A DNA stretch of 39,029 bases from NCBI GenBank assembly GCA_017415995.1, contig JAFQDN010000042.1, positions 1-39,029 on the forward strand, given 5' to 3'. The DNA comes from Akkermansia sp. (GTDB lineage Bacteria > Verrucomicrobiota > Verrucomicrobiia > Verrucomicrobiales > Akkermansiaceae). Below, piece by piece: positions 1 through 8,300 of this stretch (its first letter is position 1; every line of letters begins with the position of its first letter). Below the pieces are notes generated by a model. It was not told where the DNA came from. It was given only the letters and a program-made list of their open reading frames with translations, and ran no database searches. A program made the translations under genes and the position numbers.

Positions 1-282
1 AAGCATGGGAGTGGTCGGCTCGGAGGCTGCGGCCTCCTCCATCACGGCGTTCTCCTCGGAAGCCTGCTTGCGCGTAGTCTTGGCATTGGCCTTCTTCTTA
101 GGCTTGTAGGATACGAAAGCCGCCGGAGCAGGCTTAAGGACATTAATGACAACATAGCACAGAATACCACCGCCGAGCAGCAGGAAAAGCAAGCACGACA
201 AAATGGCAGACAGCTTGTTACGCAGGGAGGCCTTTTTGAGCTCGCGCTCTGCCTCTTCACTCATTTGAATGTGTATAGCCAT
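1..282 (-). CDS. Partial single-pass membrane protein, unknown function (C-terminus beyond left edge)
   Basis: An open frame reads leftwards from an ATG at 282-280 to the window edge without a stop, giving 94 residues. The start is MAIHIQMSEEAEREL; a second in-frame ATG (264-262) would give MSEEAEREL. A short charged cytoplasmic segment is followed by one strong membrane helix at about residues 27-50, then a Lys/Arg-rich stretch (YKPKKKANAKTTRK) and an acidic, Ser/Thr-rich linker. This is the layout of a type II anchored protein whose functional domain lies outside the window. A -10-like TACAAT (complement of 322-327) lies about 40 nt upstream, with no convincing -35. I do not recognise the family. 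Confidence 0.7.
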   Translation of the reverse strand, partial: MAIHIQMSEEAERELKKASLRNKLSAILSCLLFLLLGGGILCYVVINVLKPAPAAFVSYKPKKKANAKTTRKQASEENAVMEEAAASEPTTPML

Positions 283-407
283 AATCTTTTATTGGGGAAA
301 ATATTTTCTTGTTACGCGACCATTGTAGCGAAAATAAAAACTGATTGCGAGCACAAAAGCGTAAAAACGAGCTCAAACTCATTGTTTCAGGCATTATTCA
401 GCTATGC

Positions 408-439
408 AAACCCCGGACTTGCTTACCGATGTTCCGGGG
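408..439 (-). terminator. Probable terminator of map
   Basis: On the minus strand CCCCGGA and TCCGGGG form a 7-bp GC-rich stem (arms 411-417 and 433-439) around a 15-nt loop, followed by a short TTT. It lies just after the map stop codon. The U-tract is weak, so this is only moderately supported. Confidence 0.45.
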
Positions 440-453
440 CGGGCAAGCGGATT

Positions 454-1248
454 TCAGAGAGAAATACCTAATTGCTCCGGCAAAGCAATGCGCGGGCGTT
501 CCGTGAGAATTTCGCCACCGTGGGGTCCCACCGCAACAGTGTGCTCAAAGTGCGCAGACCATGAGCCATCCGTCGTGATGGTAGTCCAGTCATCCTCCAA
601 CACTTTAACGCGGTAGCTACCCAAAGTAATCATGGGTTCAATTGCCAAAATCATACCACGCTTGAGGCGGGGAAGAGGGTAACGGGGGCGGTAGTTCGGA
701 ATCTGAGGTTCCTCATGCAGATGGCGGCCTACACCGTGGCCTACAAAATCACGCACAATCCCGAACCCGTAAGGCTTCACAAAATCCTCAATCGCGCCAC
801 AAACCTCCATCAGGGAGTTGCCTTGTTTTGCCTCAGCAATGCCACGGAAAAGCGCCTCTTCGGTAACAGCTAACAAACGGCGTGCGTCCTCACTCACATT
901 ACCGACCGGTACCGTCATGGCGTTATCGCCGTACCAACCATCCACAATGGCACCGACATCCAGAGAAACAATATCGCCATCCTGAATGACCCTGCGCCCC
1001 CCTATACCGTGTACCACCTCCTCATTGACAGAAATGCAAAGCTGCCCGGGGTAGCCGCTATAGCCCAAAAAGGCATTGCCGCATTTTTCCCTGCGAAAAA
1101 GCTCAGCTGCGTAGTCGTCAATTTCTTTTGTCGTGATTCCGGGGCGGATGATGGGCATAAGTTCCATCAGAATGCGGGCGGAAACTTCGCCAGCCTTCCT
1201 CAGTTTGCTGATTTCATTCGGATTGCGTACCGGTATACGTTCTGCCAT
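454..1248 (-). CDS. map: Methionine aminopeptidase, type I
   Basis: This cytosolic dinuclear-metal hydrolase removes the initiator methionine from nascent proteins. With the start at 1248 the protein has 264 residues and all family metal and catalytic residues are visible: H80, D97, D108, H171 (in GHGVGRHLHEEP), E204 (IEPM) and E235 (FEHT). These metal-ligand numbers coincide with those of the E. coli enzyme, which supports this start. The frame is open further upstream to 1377, but that stretch contains a good promoter (1280-1307) and would add 43 residues unlike the family. It is a single-gene unit between its own promoter and a hairpin at 408-439. Confidence 0.95.
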   Translation of the reverse strand: MAERIPVRNPNEISKLRKAGEVSARILMELMPIIRPGITTKEIDDYAAELFRREKCGNAFLGYSGYPGQLCISVNEEVVHGIGGRRVIQDGDIVSLDVGAIVDGWYGDNAMTVPVGNVSEDARRLLAVTEEALFRGIAEAKQGNSLMEVCGAIEDFVKPYGFGIVRDFVGHGVGRHLHEEPQIPNYRPRYPLPRLKRGMILAIEPMITLGSYRVKVLEDDWTTITTDGSWSAHFEHTVAVGPHGGEILTERPRIALPEQLGISL

Positions 1249-1279
1249 ATGCTTGCTTTCTGTTGTGATTTCTGCGCAC

Positions 1280-1307
1280 AGTATAGCATATTCCGAGCAA
1301 AAATCAA
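1280..1307 (-). promoter_or_regulatory. Sigma-70-like promoter of map
   Basis: The minus strand reads TTGATT, a 16-nt spacer, then TATACT. The -10 ends 31 nt before the map ATG. It lies inside the longest possible map frame and so argues for the shorter start. Confidence 0.7.
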
Positions 1308-1377
1308 TCATAATTCGGACGGCACCATACACATCCCGATAATTCAGATCTTCTAAAACGGAGCGAGCCGACTCCAT

Positions 1378-1421
1378 AAAAACCGAAGCTTACTACCGGA
1401 TTAGCCGGCGGTAAGCTTCGG
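1378..1421 (-). terminator. Rho-independent terminator after the L,D-transpeptidase gene
   Basis: A 17-bp stem (arms 1383-1399 and 1405-1421, one G-U and one mismatch) around a 5-nt loop is followed by TTTTT on the minus strand. It closes the transcript of the gene at 1448-2257 and separates it from map. Confidence 0.85.
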
Positions 1422-1447
1422 AGTGTTGACTTGAATGAGCAGAGAAA

Positions 1448-2257
1448 TCAGCGGCGCTTCCGGCTCTTACGGGAAGAGCGGTGAGCCACCTTCTTTTTGT
1501 TTCTGCTCCCCTTGGAGGCGCGCCCCTTGGAAGTCTTACCCTTGCGAGCCAGTGCGCGCTTGCGGGAGTGCTTTCTAGCCGGGCGGAAAGTAATATCGTC
1601 CTTGGGAAGAGTTGCCACAATGTTGGGCGGAATGTTGATGCGCTTTACAGCCGGGTTCAACTCCGTCCGCAGGTACATTGACTGTGAACAGCTTTCAATC
1701 ACAACAGGTGTACCGCGTTGAATGCGGGAATACAAATCCACAATGTCACGGCTACGCATGCGGATGCAACCGTATGAAGCGGGTTTACCGATTTTGCGTT
1801 CCTCCGGGGTACCGTGTATGTAAATGCGACGCCCGTGAGACTTGTTGTTAAAGTGCTCCAAACCGGCAATCTGAATAACGCGGGTGACAATCGGGTCACG
1901 TCCGCGGGCATCAACCGGTACAATTTCCCCTGTTGGACGGCACCCCTTAAAGACCATACCGCGCGGCTGACCATCACCTATTTTTTTGGTAACGGCATGA
2001 ATACCGAGCGGGGTATGGTTGGTACCGGCTCTTCCCCCAATACCGAACTTGGAGGAGCTGATATCGTAATCCTTCACCCTTTTACCATTGCGGATAAGGG
2101 TGAGTTTTTGGTCTCGCAACGTAATAGCAACACCATCGTTAATGACAGCACGGGGCGGTGTATCCGGGCCGAATGTGAACGCCTGCTGCTGACATGCTGT
2201 CTGAAACAGGCAGAAAACACCCAACAACGGAAGAAGAATACTGATTTTCTTAAACAT
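1448..2257 (-). CDS. L,D-transpeptidase (YkuD domain) lipoprotein with basic C-terminal tail
   Basis: YkuD enzymes cross-link peptidoglycan stem peptides (3-3 bonds) or attach proteins to them through a catalytic cysteine. The 269-residue protein starts with a signal peptide ending in QTAC, a probable lipobox. The YkuD core spans about residues 38-200, with the motif HGT then, 16 residues on, SYGCIRM. The usual SHGC is SYGC here, while the catalytic Cys and following Arg are kept. The last 45 residues are an Arg/Lys/Ser-rich tail ending in RKSRKRR, unlike the two other YkuD proteins in this window. The gene follows the GT2 gene by 54 nt and may be its operon partner. Confidence is high for the domain and lower for the exact substrate. 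Confidence 0.88.
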   Translation of the reverse strand: MFKKISILLPLLGVFCLFQTACQQQAFTFGPDTPPRAVINDGVAITLRDQKLTLIRNGKRVKDYDISSSKFGIGGRAGTNHTPLGIHAVTKKIGDGQPRGMVFKGCRPTGEIVPVDARGRDPIVTRVIQIAGLEHFNNKSHGRRIYIHGTPEERKIGKPASYGCIRMRSRDIVDLYSRIQRGTPVVIESCSQSMYLRTELNPAVKRINIPPNIVATLPKDDITFRPARKHSRKRALARKGKTSKGRASKGSRNKKKVAHRSSRKSRKRR

Positions 2258-2311
2258 TGATTATGAGCTAGAAGATGAGGAGGTTACGAGAGAGACGTAT
2301 TAACAGTTTCA

Positions 2312-3901
2312 TCAGGAAGCTTCCGTTGCCTGAGCAGCTGCTCGGCGACGCTGGCGTACGCCGTCTATAAGACGAGCCAAAGACCAGATGCTCGTGTAGA
2401 AGAAGCCCAAGAACGGACTCATGAGCACAAAATTCACCAAAACAGGCCAGTTGTGAACCGGATCGCAAATGAAGGTGTACAGGAAAATGCCTTCCACCGT
2501 TGCGAAGAACAGAGCAAACATGAGCTCCAGCACCGGCACAAGGATGGACTTGAGCGCCTTGTACCCGGAAGAACGTTTCTCAATAGACTTTTGACCTTCC
2601 TGAGACTCGCCGAACTTGGGCGTGCGGACAAACTCACTGGGCTTGCCGAATACGGCCTCCAGTACAGCCTTGGCGTTGTTTACAGCCATACCCACACCCA
2701 ATGCCAGCAACGGCAGGATGAGGAAGAACACGCGCCACCAGCGCTTCGGCCGTACAATCATTTCCGCTGCAACATAGAAAATGCACACGGATACCGTAGC
2801 AAAGAAGAACAGTACAGCCGTAAGCAAAATCATGGGCAGACCATGCCACTGCATCACACCGGTAGGCTCCACAAAACCGGTACAAATGGGCATAACAAGC
2901 AGACAGAGCAAGATAAGAGCCAAGTAGGAATAGTTACAGGTGAGGTGCGTGGTAGCCTCAGTCTTAGCTTTGAACGGAATGTTGGCACGCCAGATGGTGA
3001 AGAGCATCTTCTGGCACACCTGGATACACCCCTTAGTCCATCGATGCTGCTGAGCCTTAAAGCCGTCCATATCCTCAGGAAGCTCGGCAGGGGTCTCGTA
3101 ATCATTGAGGTATACAAAGTTCCAGCCTTTCATCTGCACACGGTAGGAGAGGTCCATATCCTCCGTTATCGTATCATGCTCCCAACCGCCGCCGTCAACA
3201 ATGGCTTGCTTGCGCCATACACCGGCTGTACCATTGAAGGTGAAGAAGCGACCGGAACGGTTACGAACCGTCTGCTCCAAGGCAAAGTGGCCATCCAAGA
3301 AGATACTCTGCAACTTGGTGAGCAAGTTTTTCTCGCGGTTGAGGTGTCCCCAGCGAGTCTGCACCAAACCTACCTTCGGGTCCGTAAAGTAGGGCATCGT
3401 CTCTTTGAGGATTCCCGGCTCCGGGCGGAAGTCAGCATCCAAAATCAGCAGGAATTCGCCCTTGGCCACAGCGTCCGCAGCCTCCAGAGCACCTGCCTTA
3501 AAGCCGGTGCGGTCCTCGCGGTGCAGACACACAATATCAAAGCCTTGAGCCTTGTAAAACTCCACCTGCTGTTTACAGAGGTCCCACGTATCGTCGGTAG
3601 AGTCATCCAAGATTTGGATTTCGAGCTTATCCTTGGGGTAATCAATAGCCGTTACTTTGCGCAGCAAGCCCTCAACCACGTATTTTTCATTGAACATGGG
3701 GAGCTGAATCGTCACCAAAGGCCACTCGTCCCACTGCCCGGCAGGCTTAGGCACATCCTTTCGGTGCTTGATATAAAGAATCACCATCATCAGGCGGTGG
3801 AATCCATACCCGGCCATACCGAACAGTACCAGGAAGTATGCCAACAACCAGAAGAAGTTAAACCAGTATTCACCAGTGGACATTGTTGCAAGAGGAGTCA
3901 T
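2312..3901 (-). CDS. Family 2 glycosyltransferase, CslA/cellulose-synthase-like, membrane-bound
   Basis: This is a processive-type inverting glycosyltransferase acting at the inner membrane on a nucleotide sugar. The 529 residues hold an N-terminal membrane helix (about 13-44), a cytosolic GT-A domain with DD (99-100, in LDDSTDD), DAD (155-157), TED (246-248) and QQHRW (284-288), then about five more membrane helices. The sequence around MFNEKYVVEG and LDDSTDD resembles plant and bacterial CslA/CslC-type mannan or glucan synthases. The product is probably an exopolysaccharide or cell-surface beta-glycan; the sugar cannot be read from the sequence. An in-frame ATG at 3883 (MSTGEYW) is an equally possible start, since neither has a clear ribosome site. 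Confidence 0.88.
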   Translation of the reverse strand: MTPLATMSTGEYWFNFFWLLAYFLVLFGMAGYGFHRLMMVILYIKHRKDVPKPAGQWDEWPLVTIQLPMFNEKYVVEGLLRKVTAIDYPKDKLEIQILDDSTDDTWDLCKQQVEFYKAQGFDIVCLHREDRTGFKAGALEAADAVAKGEFLLILDADFRPEPGILKETMPYFTDPKVGLVQTRWGHLNREKNLLTKLQSIFLDGHFALEQTVRNRSGRFFTFNGTAGVWRKQAIVDGGGWEHDTITEDMDLSYRVQMKGWNFVYLNDYETPAELPEDMDGFKAQQHRWTKGCIQVCQKMLFTIWRANIPFKAKTEATTHLTCNYSYLALILLCLLVMPICTGFVEPTGVMQWHGLPMILLTAVLFFFATVSVCIFYVAAEMIVRPKRWWRVFFLILPLLALGVGMAVNNAKAVLEAVFGKPSEFVRTPKFGESQEGQKSIEKRSSGYKALKSILVPVLELMFALFFATVEGIFLYTFICDPVHNWPVLVNFVLMSPFLGFFYTSIWSLARLIDGVRQRRRAAAQATEAS

Positions 3902-3973
3902 AGCAAGTCTCAGTTTATTAAGGCGAAATCCAATCTCCTGAGCCGTTTTTTTATGTCAGCACTAAAGATTGAC

Positions 3974-4001
3974 TTGACGCAACGGAATAGTAATGTATAT
4001 T
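3974..4001 (+). promoter_or_regulatory. Sigma-70-like promoter of the 4056 gene
   Basis: TTGACG, 16-nt spacer, TATATT. It lies in the 154-nt gap between the divergent GT2 gene and the secreted protein at 4056 and predicts a leader of roughly 50 nt. Confidence 0.65.
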
Positions 4002-4055
4002 CGGAAAGGTGTCAAGCCTAAATCTACACACAGGTAACAAACCGGCTGAAAAGTT

Positions 4056-4970
4056 ATGAAAATCGTCTGCAAACAATTCATTACCCCGCTCGTGCTCGTC
4101 TGTATTCCCGCACTTTACGCGCAAGACAGTGCCCAAGATGAGGTGGCCATAGACGGCACCCCGGAATACATACAACAAGGGGAGGAGGAGGGAGCCATGC
4201 CGGAGGTACCTGAGATGTTCCGCGATGATGCACTGCTGGATGAATCTCACTCCAACAGAGAATTGGGCATCAACGTTTACACCGCTCCGTCCATCAGCAA
4301 AATTTTTAATCAATTGGAGAAGTTACCGTCCATTCCGGAGGAGTATGTCCTGCGCAACCGCTCTGCAAAAATCTCCACTGCATCCGGCAAAGTGGCACTG
4401 GAAATGGGATTCCTGCTGGCGGATGGTTTTATAGCCGTATGCAGCGGGCACATGAATGATGTAAAACCCATTGCAATGGAGCTTAACCGCTACGGGCGCA
4501 TGCTGGGGGTGGGGGATAAGATGGACATCCACTCCGCAGCCCTTTTGGAGCAGGCGGAAAAAGGTAATCGCAAGGAATTCAAACGCATACTCAACAGCAC
4601 GCAAAGTGATGTGAATGCGGAACTGGCAGGCCTGGGCGACCCGGATTTGGCTCACCTCATTGCCTTGGGCGGCTGGGTGCGTGCCTGTGAGGCCTCTGCC
4701 GCGGCTTTATGTGAGGAGTTTTCCGCTGAGCAAGCAAGCATCATCTTTTACCCGGATGCTCCCGCCTATTTCCGTGAAATTTTGCTCGGCACGGATCCGG
4801 AAACGGCAAAGAAGCTGGAAATCAAAGAAATGAGCGAACTTCTGCAAAAACTTACGGAGCTGATGACTTTGCAGGAGGGAGATGCCCCGACCCCGGAAAA
4901 AGTGGAGCAACTGCGTCAAATTGCAGGGGAGCTCGCAGCGCGGATTGTCGGCGAAGACTATGCACACTAA
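4056..4970 (+). CDS. Secreted protein of unknown function
   Basis: 304 residues with a clear signal peptide (hydrophobic run ending in LYAQ, cleavage near residue 22). The mature part begins with an acidic, Glu-rich linker, followed by a mostly alpha-helical region of about residues 75-300 without a recognised catalytic motif. Two central cysteines (in AVCSGH and RACEASAAALC) could matter for folding in the periplasm. Its stop overlaps the start of the apaG-like gene by 11 nt, so the two are translationally linked. I do not recognise the family. Confidence 0.75.
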   Translation: MKIVCKQFITPLVLVCIPALYAQDSAQDEVAIDGTPEYIQQGEEEGAMPEVPEMFRDDALLDESHSNRELGINVYTAPSISKIFNQLEKLPSIPEEYVLRNRSAKISTASGKVALEMGFLLADGFIAVCSGHMNDVKPIAMELNRYGRMLGVGDKMDIHSAALLEQAEKGNRKEFKRILNSTQSDVNAELAGLGDPDLAHLIALGGWVRACEASAAALCEEFSAEQASIIFYPDAPAYFREILLGTDPETAKKLEIKEMSELLQKLTELMTLQEGDAPTPEKVEQLRQIAGELAARIVGEDYAH

Positions 4971-5358
4971 GGCTCACAGTCTGCAAGAACAAGACCTGCT
5001 ACGCCTGCGCCCGGCGCTGGTCGCAATTCAGCTGAAACGCCACCCGGAGCCGGCGTATACGGTGGTCTACCGCATCAGTTTACTCAACCACAGCAAACTG
5101 AGTGTTAAAATATTGGGGCGCAAGTGGAGAATAACCGATACCCACGGCGACACCAAGATTATTGAAGGCAGCCAAATTTTCAACAGCGAGCCCGTACTGC
5201 AACCGGGAGCTGTTTTTTCCATCAGCGGTGGTCTGGAAAACCCGCGACTTCCTCGCTTGGCGGAGCTGCGCCTCTTTGGCAAGGACCAACTGGGGCGCCC
5301 GTTCATCACTCCGCCCCTGGAGCTCATGAGATATACAACGGACGAGCGCCCGTACTGA
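4960..5358 (+). CDS. apaG: ApaG domain protein (DUF525)
   Basis: A 132-residue cytosolic protein made almost entirely of one ApaG/DUF525 beta-sandwich. Visible family features are YRISLLNHSK, the strand KILGRKWRITDTHGD and EPVLQPGAVFSISGG. The family is linked to Co2+/Mg2+ resistance in enterobacteria and occurs fused to F-box and other domains elsewhere; its biochemical role is unsettled. The usual C-terminal GxMxGxY strand is replaced by a divergent segment (RLAELRLFGK). The ATG at 4960 sits inside the end of the upstream gene. The frame is open further upstream to 4882, but that extension is a shadow of the upstream gene. Confidence 0.75.
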   Translation: MHTKAHSLQEQDLLRLRPALVAIQLKRHPEPAYTVVYRISLLNHSKLSVKILGRKWRITDTHGDTKIIEGSQIFNSEPVLQPGAVFSISGGLENPRLPRLAELRLFGKDQLGRPFITPPLELMRYTTDERPY

Positions 5359-5382
5359 CGCTGTTCGTCAGTACGGGCGCTC
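5344..5382 (+). terminator. Terminator overlapping the apaG stop codon
   Basis: Perfect 17-bp inverted repeat (arms 5344-5360 and 5366-5382) with loop CTGTT, then ACATTTT. The 5' arm contains the last codons and TGA stop (5356-5358) of the apaG-like gene, so ribosomes ending translation would sit on the hairpin. Confidence 0.8.
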
Positions 5383-5414
5383 ACATTTTAAGCATTCAGG
5401 GGCGGGAAGCGCAC

Positions 5415-6266
5415 TTACTCAGCCGCATCCGCCAAGGGCTTACCTTCAGCGCGATCCTTTGCGGTTTTGTGCACGTCCTTCATTTCATTTTCAATCACCT
5501 TTTTCTCGCGCACCCAAGCATTGTATTCACGCCCGGAGTCAAGCACGGAACGGCAGGGGTAACAATCCTCCAAACCTTCCGTCACCGTTACCTTGTAACC
5601 GACTTTTACGAACTCAAAAATGGGGGAAGCCACGTTATCCGGCATACGGATGCAGCCATGGGACAAACGCTTACCTTCCACAACATGGCCGGTGTGCATA
5701 CCCATACCATAATCCGTAAGGCGCATCCAGTTATTCATAGCAGAGCCCACCCAACGCCCGCCACGGGGTACGGAATGGCGGCGAGAATCCGCACTGCCGA
5801 CCACCACCTTACCGGCAGAATTCGTAATGACGCCGAATCTCCCTGATTTGTGGTGTTTTTTCTTCTCCAGAATAGAGAAGGTACCGGTAGCCGTGGCTCG
5901 GCCGGGCACACCGGTGGAAACAGGCCAGTCCGCCGCAATCGTACCGTCCACATACAAACGGCCACGCTGTTGGGAAAGGCAAATATAAATCTTGGAGTTC
6001 GTATGCGTTGCGCTGTCCATGAGTTTATCATTCCTATACATCAACATGCATGTGGGATACCCATGGTGGGTAACAAAATATTCATATGACTCACGCTCAT
6101 AACCTTGAGGTTCGGCAGGTTGGCGATCTTTAAGCGCATCCATTTTATCTTCCAGCTTTGCCAGTTGCGCCTCTTCCTGCGGGGTAAGCTCATATGGCAA
6201 CTGGTTACAGGCAAACAGCATGGCTGCCGTTGCCAGGAACGCCGTTCTCATCATGTTACTCTTCAT
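5415..6266 (-). CDS. L,D-transpeptidase (YkuD) lipoprotein, tandem copy 1
   Basis: 283 residues from MKSNMMRTAF, with a signal peptide ending in the lipobox LFAC. A short charged helix is followed by a conserved N-terminal module (YEYFVTHHGYP, then QQRGRLYVDG), then the YkuD core with HTG and SHGCIRMP carrying the catalytic Cys. It probably remodels or cross-links peptidoglycan in the periplasm. It is clearly paralogous to the next gene (6345-7202): the two share YEYFVTHHGYP, QQRGRLYVDG and AADWPVSTGV. The frame is open up to 6341, but the promoter at 6307-6335 lies there. An ATG at 6269 gives one extra Met. It has its own promoter, so it need not be co-transcribed with its twin. Confidence 0.88.
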   Translation of the reverse strand: MKSNMMRTAFLATAAMLFACNQLPYELTPQEEAQLAKLEDKMDALKDRQPAEPQGYERESYEYFVTHHGYPTCMLMYRNDKLMDSATHTNSKIYICLSQQRGRLYVDGTIAADWPVSTGVPGRATATGTFSILEKKKHHKSGRFGVITNSAGKVVVGSADSRRHSVPRGGRWVGSAMNNWMRLTDYGMGMHTGHVVEGKRLSHGCIRMPDNVASPIFEFVKVGYKVTVTEGLEDCYPCRSVLDSGREYNAWVREKKVIENEMKDVHKTAKDRAEGKPLADAAE

Positions 6267-6306
6267 CATAACCAAAAATAAAAATAGTGCTGAAGTGTTT
6301 TCGCAC

Positions 6307-6335
6307 ACTCTAGCACTATTTTGAAATGATGTCAA
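6307..6335 (-). promoter_or_regulatory. Promoter of L,D-transpeptidase copy 1
   Basis: The minus strand reads TTGACA, a 17-nt spacer, then TAGAGT, between the two tandem transpeptidase genes. It predicts a leader of about 35 nt. Confidence 0.7.
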
Positions 6336-6344
6336 CGACAATCT

Positions 6345-7202
6345 TCAGCTTCGCTTGGCTTTTGCCTCGGCGCGCGCTTTTTCCTGCGCAGCAATCTCAG
6401 CCTCGGCTTCCTTGCGGAGTTTGGCGAGTTTTTCCTCAGCCTGCTGGCGGCGAAGCACGGAATCCTGGTAGCCACGGCCGTTAATCAATGCATCACGGGC
6501 GGGGTAGCAGCTTTCCAGCGCGCTCACCACATTCACGCGGGAGCCGCAGGTGGTGATGCGGTACAGCTCGGATGCTATCTCGCGCGGAGTGCGGATACAG
6601 CCGTGGGAAAGCGGCGTACCGGCCTTAACCTTGCCTACGTGCATACCAAGGCCATCCCAGGTAAGGCGCTGCCAGTACGGCATGGGGGATCCGACAAAGC
6701 GGCCACCCTCCGGCACGGTATGCTTGGTGGACGTAGCGTTGTACCTCACGGTTTTACCCTTGGCATCTTTGATGTTGCCATACAAATTGGAAGAGTATGA
6801 TACCTTTTTCTCCAATACAGAGAAGGAGCCGGTTTTCGTCGGGTGCCCGGAAACGCCTGTGGACACGGGCCAATCAGCCGCTACCTTACCGTCCACATAC
6901 AAACGGCCACGCTGTTGCTCCAAGCAAATGTAAATGGGGCTCTTGCGTCCCGCGCGCTTCAGCAACGCTTCATCACGATAAATTGCCATGGTTTTCGGGT
7001 AGCCATGGTGGGTTACAAAGTACTCGTAAGTACCGGGCTGGTGAGGAGGCTCCTCCAGCAATCGAGCAGCGCGCAACTCATCCTCTGCTGCATCGATTTT
7101 GGCAGCAAGTTCCGGAGAGATGCGGGGGCCCATGCATGATGTGGTGCTCAACACCGCAAAACACAGGCATAATAAGCTGAGAGTGAGTGACAATGATTTC
7201 AT
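6345..7202 (-). CDS. L,D-transpeptidase (YkuD) lipoprotein, tandem copy 2
   Basis: 285 residues from MKSLSLTLSL with lipobox STTSC. The layout matches the neighbouring copy: YEYFVTHHGYP, QQRGRLYVDGKVAADWPV, then HVG and SHGCIRTP with the catalytic Cys. It differs in a longer charged C-terminal helix (about 40 residues rich in Ala, Lys and Glu) that looks like a coiled coil and might position the enzyme in the periplasm. A longer frame to 7340 exists, but it runs through the promoter at 7246-7274 and lacks signal-peptide character. The role is inferred from the YkuD family: 3-3 peptidoglycan cross-linking or protein attachment. Confidence 0.88.
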   Translation of the reverse strand: MKSLSLTLSLLCLCFAVLSTTSCMGPRISPELAAKIDAAEDELRAARLLEEPPHQPGTYEYFVTHHGYPKTMAIYRDEALLKRAGRKSPIYICLEQQRGRLYVDGKVAADWPVSTGVSGHPTKTGSFSVLEKKVSYSSNLYGNIKDAKGKTVRYNATSTKHTVPEGGRFVGSPMPYWQRLTWDGLGMHVGKVKAGTPLSHGCIRTPREIASELYRITTCGSRVNVVSALESCYPARDALINGRGYQDSVLRRQQAEEKLAKLRKEAEAEIAAQEKARAEAKAKRS

Positions 7203-7245
7203 TATTCTGTATGGCATGGGTTTACATACCACCATGCGCGCCACG

Positions 7246-7274
7246 CTTGTAACTGCTATTTTTACTTTTGTCAA
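7246..7274 (-). promoter_or_regulatory. Promoter of L,D-transpeptidase copy 2
   Basis: The minus strand reads TTGACA, a 17-nt spacer, then TACAAG. The surrounding 7255-7325 stretch is very AT-rich, which would favour opening. Confidence 0.6.
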
Positions 7275-7352
7275 TCCTTTTTCAATAATTTTTTCCGATT
7301 TTTTATTACGTAAAAATTTTACAAACAGTTGCGACACCACCGGACGCTCCCG

Positions 7353-8276
7353 TCAATTAACGGTAATAGCAGTAATCCACTGCACGCCTTGCAGGGTAAA
7401 GCCGCGCTCCAAGAGGCGTGCATGCATATCACGCAGGTGCATGGCGCCATAAAAGATGGCTACTCGGCGAGCTTGAGCATCGGAGGCCAGCAGGTGGTCC
7501 AACACCTCAAAGCAACGGGCGTTGCGGGACACAATAATGGCGCGCTGCTCGGTACGCGAGCCACTGCGAGCCCCCTGCACCAGCACCTGCGCTATACGGC
7601 GGCGCAAGCCTTGGGGGTCCGACGCCAGCCCACCGGAGGTAGCATCGCTGAAGGAGCTCTCACTCAGGCCATCCCACAGCAGAGTCATCCAAGATTCGCC
7701 CCTCTCGGCCATGGCAGCGCGGAATTCATCCATGCTCATATCCGCATACACCAAATTATCGAGGCCGTAATCCACAACATCGGATTGCAGACTCAGCTGA
7801 GTCAGCTCTGCCACATAGGAATAATAGCCACCGAGGAGTCGGGAAGCCATGCCACCGGATTCTTTTTCGCGGAGGTATTTTTCATGGCGAGCCAGCTCCT
7901 CCGGCGTAGCCGTACCGGCTTTCACCTTGCGTGCAATACGGGTCAGCTCCGGCAAGTCCTCACCATCCACCATTTCATAGAGCACTTTATCATAGCGGGC
8001 GAAGGCGCGATTAAGGTTTTTGTAATATCGGGCATCCCCCAAATGAACAGCCCCCACCAAATCAACGGTGCGACCCTCCGCGTTCATGTAGCGAGCCACA
8101 GGGGTTTTAAGGCGTTCTTTCCCGCTTTGAGTCACCGCCAGCATCACAACATTTTCCGGGAATCCGGATTGCTCCGGCGAGCGCACGGAGGAAGTTGTTT
8201 GCGGCTCTGCACCAAATACGGATGAAAGCGCCGGCAAGGCAGCCACTGCAAGGATGAGATGTCGGATGATGGTCAT
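7353..8276 (-). CDS. TraB/GumN (Tiki-like) family protein, secreted
   Basis: 307 residues with a signal peptide (cleavage near VFGA). The TraB/GumN superfamily fold is suggested by GAVHLGDARYY near the N-terminus, LYEMV (conserved Glu) and the C-terminal pair RNARCFEVL and FYGAMHLRD. Animal relatives (TIKI) are metalloproteases; bacterial members such as GumN and PrgY have poorly defined roles, PrgY in limiting pheromone activity. The gene starts 24 nt after the GH13 gene stop and so probably shares its transcript. The function is not readable beyond the family. Confidence 0.65.
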   Translation of the reverse strand: MTIIRHLILAVAALPALSSVFGAEPQTTSSVRSPEQSGFPENVVMLAVTQSGKERLKTPVARYMNAEGRTVDLVGAVHLGDARYYKNLNRAFARYDKVLYEMVDGEDLPELTRIARKVKAGTATPEELARHEKYLREKESGGMASRLLGGYYSYVAELTQLSLQSDVVDYGLDNLVYADMSMDEFRAAMAERGESWMTLLWDGLSESSFSDATSGGLASDPQGLRRRIAQVLVQGARSGSRTEQRAIIVSRNARCFEVLDHLLASDAQARRVAIFYGAMHLRDMHARLLERGFTLQGVQWITAITVN

Positions 8277-8300
8277 AGTTATCAGTATGGGGTTAAAAAA

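Noticed and set aside
1249..1377. 43-residue N-terminal extension of methionine aminopeptidase
   Set aside because: It contains the map promoter, and the residue numbering without it matches the E. coli active-site positions.
2453..4021. 522-codon plus-strand frame opposite the GT2 gene
   Set aside because: The minus strand carries the full GT2 motif set. The plus product is His/Gln-rich shadow sequence.
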